Shown here piece by piece: positions 61,481 to 64,000 of a DNA stretch of 64,000 nt; the stretch's first letter is position 1; every line of letters starts with the position of its first letter. Under the pieces are notes generated by a model, which worked only from the letters and a program-made list of their open reading frames with translations, was not told where the DNA came from and did not search any database. Origin of the DNA: Parvibaculum sp039680535 (GTDB taxonomy: Bacteria; Pseudomonadota; Alphaproteobacteria; Parvibaculales; Parvibaculaceae); assembly GCF_039680535.1 (NCBI RefSeq), contig NZ_JBDKSS010000001.1, forward strand, positions 62,001 to 126,000. Reading direction: 5' to 3'. Made by a program: the position numbers and the translations under genes.

Positions 61481-61705
61481 ATGACAATCAGAACCAACAT
61501 GAACAATCCGTCATATCGGTCGCCCGGTCCGGCGATGGCCGCGAAGTCCGCACAGCCGGTCAACGTCGCGGCGTGGCGCCGGAGCTTCGAACGCTACTGC
61601 ACATTGGCCGAGGCCGAGGGGCAGGATCGGGTCGCGCGCGAAAACTATTACCAGCACGCCGAACATTACCTGCGGCTCATGAGCGAAGCCGGCGCGGCCG
61701 CCTGA
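61481..61705 (+). CDS. Small DUF4167-like protein
   Basis: This 74-residue protein is recognised by its C-terminal half, DRVARENYYQHAEHYLRLM, which matches the core of DUF4167, a domain normally placed at the N-terminus of longer, disordered alphaproteobacterial proteins. Here the core is almost the whole protein, following a short polar leader. Its role is unknown. The start is uncertain: ATGs at 61457, 61481 and 61499 are all possible and none has a strong ribosome site. I chose the middle one. Confidence 0.6.
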   Translation: MTIRTNMNNPSYRSPGPAMAAKSAQPVNVAAWRRSFERYCTLAEAEGQDRVARENYYQHAEHYLRLMSEAGAAA

Positions 61706-61843
61706 CTTCAATTTCCGGAATTTCGGACGGCCGACGGGCTTTCCGGGGCTGGCCGTATGACCTCCGCCCGGGTAACGTCCGCCGTGGCGGAGCCGGCCTT
61801 GTGCCGTGATGGCCGGACCTGACTGCGCCGGGCTGGAGATGAC

Positions 61844-62710
61844 GTGTCGCTAATATTGTCGAATGAGGAGGGACATGCTTTGGCCGCGGCCGGGACCATT
61901 CGTCTGGACCCGACCGATCCGCTCGCGCCGCCGCCGCCTTCGCCACGCAACCGGTGGAATATGTCGGCCACCGTGGCGCTTGGACTCCTCATCAATGTCC
62001 TCGTTCTCGTTGGGCTGTTCCTGCGCCTGCCCGACAGGCCGAAGCCACGGCCCGCCGAGCCGGAGGCCATTTCCGTCGATCTCGTCAGGCAGCAGCCGCC
62101 GCAGCCAAAACCCCAGCCTCAACCCGAGCAGAAGAAGGCGGAGGAGCAAAAGCCGCAGGAGCAGAAAAAGCAGGAGAAGCAGAACTATCTCGAATCGGGC
62201 GGCAGTCCCGAGTTGAAGATGGGCCGCGCCCCGAAGCAGGAGCGGGCGCCCGACAAGGCGCCGAAGCCCGAAGCTCGGGAGAAGTCGAAGGAGCCGCCCA
62301 AGATCGCGCTCCCGGACTGGGCCTTGCCGCCGGACGGCGACGTGCCGAAGCCCGACAAGGGCAAGACCAGCTCGCAGGACAGCGGAGCGCCATCGAAACT
62401 CATCAACAGCGTTCTTCTGGGTGAGGGCGGGGGAGACCCCTATCTGAATGCGCTGCGGGCGCGCATCGGTCGAAATGTCGTCTATCCGAGCACCGGCGGC
62501 GGACGGCGCGGGACGGCGGTCTGGCAGATAGCGATCAGCCATGCCGGGAACGTGAAGGGCATGAAGCTCATGCGTTCGTCCGGCCATGCCGATCTCGACT
62601 ACGCGGCGCTCAAGGCCATCGAGCGCTCGGTGCCGTTCGACCCGCTTCCGAACAATTATGCGAACCTGGTCTATATCGTTGCGCCGATATCGGTGCCCTT
62701 CGAGCCGTGA
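61844..62710 (+). CDS. TonB-like energy transducer
   Basis: This 288-residue protein has a cytoplasmic leader of about 38 residues, one membrane helix (about 40-61), a Pro/Lys/Glu/Gln-rich periplasmic spacer (about 65-185) and a C-terminal TonB domain (about 195-288) with YLNALRARIGRNVVYPSTGGGRRGTAV, SHAGNVKGMKLMRSSGHADLD and ALKAIERSVPFDPLP. It would pass proton-motive force from ExbBD to outer-membrane receptors. No exbB or exbD gene is next to it. The GTG at 61844 has GGAG about six bases upstream. Confidence 0.87.
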   Translation: MSLILSNEEGHALAAAGTIRLDPTDPLAPPPPSPRNRWNMSATVALGLLINVLVLVGLFLRLPDRPKPRPAEPEAISVDLVRQQPPQPKPQPQPEQKKAEEQKPQEQKKQEKQNYLESGGSPELKMGRAPKQERAPDKAPKPEAREKSKEPPKIALPDWALPPDGDVPKPDKGKTSSQDSGAPSKLINSVLLGEGGGDPYLNALRARIGRNVVYPSTGGGRRGTAVWQIAISHAGNVKGMKLMRSSGHADLDYAALKAIERSVPFDPLPNNYANLVYIVAPISVPFEP

Positions 62711-62726
62711 GGCTTTGACTGGCGCA

Positions 62727-62828
62727 ATGGGCTCGGCTATGTTCCGGGCCATCATGAACATGCCGCTGATGCAGAAAAAACAGAAAGCCACCACGACCGT
62801 CCTCGGGCGGGCGAGGGCGCGCATCTGA
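62727..62828 (+). CDS. Possible leader peptide upstream of asd
   Basis: This 33-codon frame would give a peptide containing MNMPLMQKKQKATTTV, with clustered Met, Lys and Thr codons, followed 24 bases later by a hairpin with a T-rich end and then asd. Met, Lys and Thr are the end products of the aspartate pathway that asd serves. No strong ribosome site is seen, so a real leader is not proven; a chance frame is possible. Confidence 0.3.
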   Translation: MGSAMFRAIMNMPLMQKKQKATTTVLGRARARI

Positions 62829-62851
62829 ACGAAGCATCAGAGCGATCCTTG

Positions 62852-62884
62852 AAGCCCCGCCGGTCAGGACGGGGCTTTGTTGTT
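62852..62884 (+). terminator. Hairpin terminator or attenuator before asd
   Basis: AGCCCCG (62853-62859) pairs with CGGGGCT (62870-62876), followed by TTGTTGTTT. It lies between the end of tonB and the start of asd. It may end the tonB transcript or act as an attenuator of asd. Confidence 0.7.
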
Positions 62885-62919
62885 TCAGGGCCCCGTTCTC
62901 CGGCATCACGGAGATAAAA

Positions 62920-63957
62920 ATGGGTTCCAATCCTTCTTCCCCTCTCGTCGCCATCGTCGGCGCGACCGGCGCTGTCGGCGTCGAGATGATCCGCTGCCTC
63001 GAAGAGCGCAACTTCCCGCTTTCGGGCCTGCGCCTTCTCGCCTCGCCCCGTTCCGCCGGCCGCAAGCTCAAGTTCCGCGATCAGGAGATCGAGGTTGAGC
63101 CGCTGACCGAGCGGAGCTTCAAGGGCGTGGGCATCGCGCTCTTTTCGGCGAGCGGAACCGTCTCGCGCCAGTTTGCGCCGATTGCGGTGAGCGAAGGCGC
63201 CATCGTGGTCGACAATTCCTCCGCCTTCCGCATGGATGCCAACACGCCGCTCGTCGTGCCGGAGATCAATGCGGGCGAGATCGCGCGGCACAGGGGCATC
63301 ATCGCCAATCCGAATTGCGCGGCGATCATCTCCATCACGCCGCTCTGGCCGGTGCACCAGCGCAATCCGATCAAGCGCCTCATCGTCGCGACCTATCAGG
63401 CGGCGTCGGGCGCGGGTGCTGCGGCGATGGAGGAGCTGCGCGCTTCCACAGAGGCCTATCTGCAGGGCCGCGAATACAAGAACACCGTGCTGCCGCATCC
63501 CTACGCATTCAATCTCTTCAGCCACAACACGAAGATCGACCCCGTGACCGGCTATAATGACGAAGAGATGAAGGTGATCGAAGAGACGAAGAAGATTTTC
63601 GGCGATCCGGATATTCGCGTTTCGGCGACCTGCGTGCGTGTGCCGGTTCTGCGCGCGCATTCCGTGGCAGTCACGTTCGAATGCGAGCGGCCGATTGCGG
63701 CGTCGGAAGTGCGCGAGCTGATGAAGACTGCGCCGGGCGTGAAGCTCGTCGACGACTGGGCGAACAACTATTTTCCCATGCCGAAGGACGCCTCCGGGCA
63801 GGACGACATCCTCGTCGGCCGTATCCGCCAGGATCTGAGCGATCCGAGCGGAAGGTCGGTGACGCTGTTCTCGGCGGGCGATCAGCTTCTCAAGGGCGCG
63901 GCGCTCAATGCCGTGCAGATCGCGGAGAGGCTCGTGAAGGTCTCAGTGCCGGCATAA
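62920..63957 (+). CDS. asd: Aspartate-semialdehyde dehydrogenase
   Basis: This 345-residue NADPH-dependent enzyme makes aspartate-semialdehyde for lysine, threonine, methionine and diaminopimelate. It shows VAIVGATGAVGVEMIR, LFSASGTVSRQFAPIA, VDNSSAFRMD, the active-site cysteine in ANPNCAAI, YQAASGAGAAAMEEL and the histidine in VPVLRAHSVAVTFE. Full length. The ATG at 62920 has GGAG seven bases upstream. It is preceded by a hairpin and ends just before a strong hairpin at the edge of the window. Confidence 0.97.
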   Translation: MGSNPSSPLVAIVGATGAVGVEMIRCLEERNFPLSGLRLLASPRSAGRKLKFRDQEIEVEPLTERSFKGVGIALFSASGTVSRQFAPIAVSEGAIVVDNSSAFRMDANTPLVVPEINAGEIARHRGIIANPNCAAIISITPLWPVHQRNPIKRLIVATYQAASGAGAAAMEELRASTEAYLQGREYKNTVLPHPYAFNLFSHNTKIDPVTGYNDEEMKVIEETKKIFGDPDIRVSATCVRVPVLRAHSVAVTFECERPIAASEVRELMKTAPGVKLVDDWANNYFPMPKDASGQDDILVGRIRQDLSDPSGRSVTLFSAGDQLLKGAALNAVQIAERLVKVSVPA

Positions 63958-63969
63958 TTGCCGAACAAT

Positions 63970-64000
63970 GGCCCCGGTGTGTTCGGGATATGCCGGGGCC
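63970..64000 (+). terminator. asd terminator, cut by the window end
   Basis: GGCCCCGG (63970-63977) pairs with CCGGGGCC (63993-64000) around a 15-base loop. Any T-tract lies past the window, so termination is likely but not fully seen. Confidence 0.65.

Overview
The window reads as one continuous stretch of alphaproteobacterial core chromosome, high in G+C, most likely from the Hyphomicrobiales (Rhizobiales) or a near relative. The assignment rests on lineage-typical genes and signals: the end of an NDUFA12-like complex I accessory subunit followed by an MlaD protein and a DUF2155 protein, an RNase E whose S1 region carries a long acidic insertion, a DUF4167-like small protein, CtrA-type TTAACCAT motifs, and a cloverleaf intergenic repeat. 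No species can be named from sequence alone. I see no prophage, insertion sequence, CRISPR array, defence island, rRNA or tRNA gene.

Layout. 1-7.5 kb: NDUFA12 end, mlaD-like, DUF2155, aat, accC-accB-aroQ (fatty acid and shikimate steps), thiS-thiG, and an M48 protease-DsbA pair for the envelope. 7.8-13.2 kb: a lipoprotein-like gamma-glutamyltransferase, an aminotransferase and rne. 13.9-25.4 kb: cell wall and envelope block (AmiC-type amidase, PBP1A, bactofilin plus M23 endopeptidase, a porin) interrupted by prfB with its programmed frameshift, a sulfotransferase, a DUF455 protein and a peroxiredoxin with a histone-H1-like tail. 25.7-32.8 kb: a large AsmA/YhdP-like protein, tyrS, anmK, a DUF3147 membrane protein and an alpha/beta hydrolase. 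33.1-41.0 kb: a complete SUF operon (iscR-like regulator, IscS-like desulfurase, sufB, sufC, sufD, sufS, sufT, sufA) ending in a TfoX-domain protein. 41.0-48.6 kb: two PaaG-like crotonase genes, a diguanylate cyclase, an aldehyde dehydrogenase, a PQQ-type sugar dehydrogenase lipoprotein and a DEAD-box helicase. 48.7-56.9 kb: an unknown exported protein, parE, the cloverleaf repeat, an O-methyltransferase, an Old Yellow Enzyme relative, TPM and LemA proteins, a 636-base gene-poor gap and a VOC protein. 56.9-64 kb: glnB-glnA under a sigma-54/NtrC promoter, an aminotransferase, a galactosyltransferase-like protein, a DUF4167-like small protein, TonB and asd with an attenuator-like leader.

How the genes work together. 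The SUF block is a self-contained Fe-S assembly unit with its own Rrf2-type sensor. GlnB and GlnA form the nitrogen assimilation core. AmiC, PBP1A, AnmK, M23 and bactofilin all serve peptidoglycan growth or recycling, and the two exact TTAACCAT motifs I found both lie upstream of peptidoglycan genes, which suggests cell-cycle timing.

The window is mostly ordinary housekeeping DNA and I did not find a convincing new multi-gene system. The items most worth a second look are the 87-base perfect cloverleaf repeat (51484-51570), the possible Met/Lys/Thr leader peptide and hairpin before asd (62727-62884), the peroxiredoxin with a lysine/alanine-rich tail (24583-25392), and the gene-poor stretch 55476-56111 with a long hairpin, a possible gene remnant and an operator-like palindrome.
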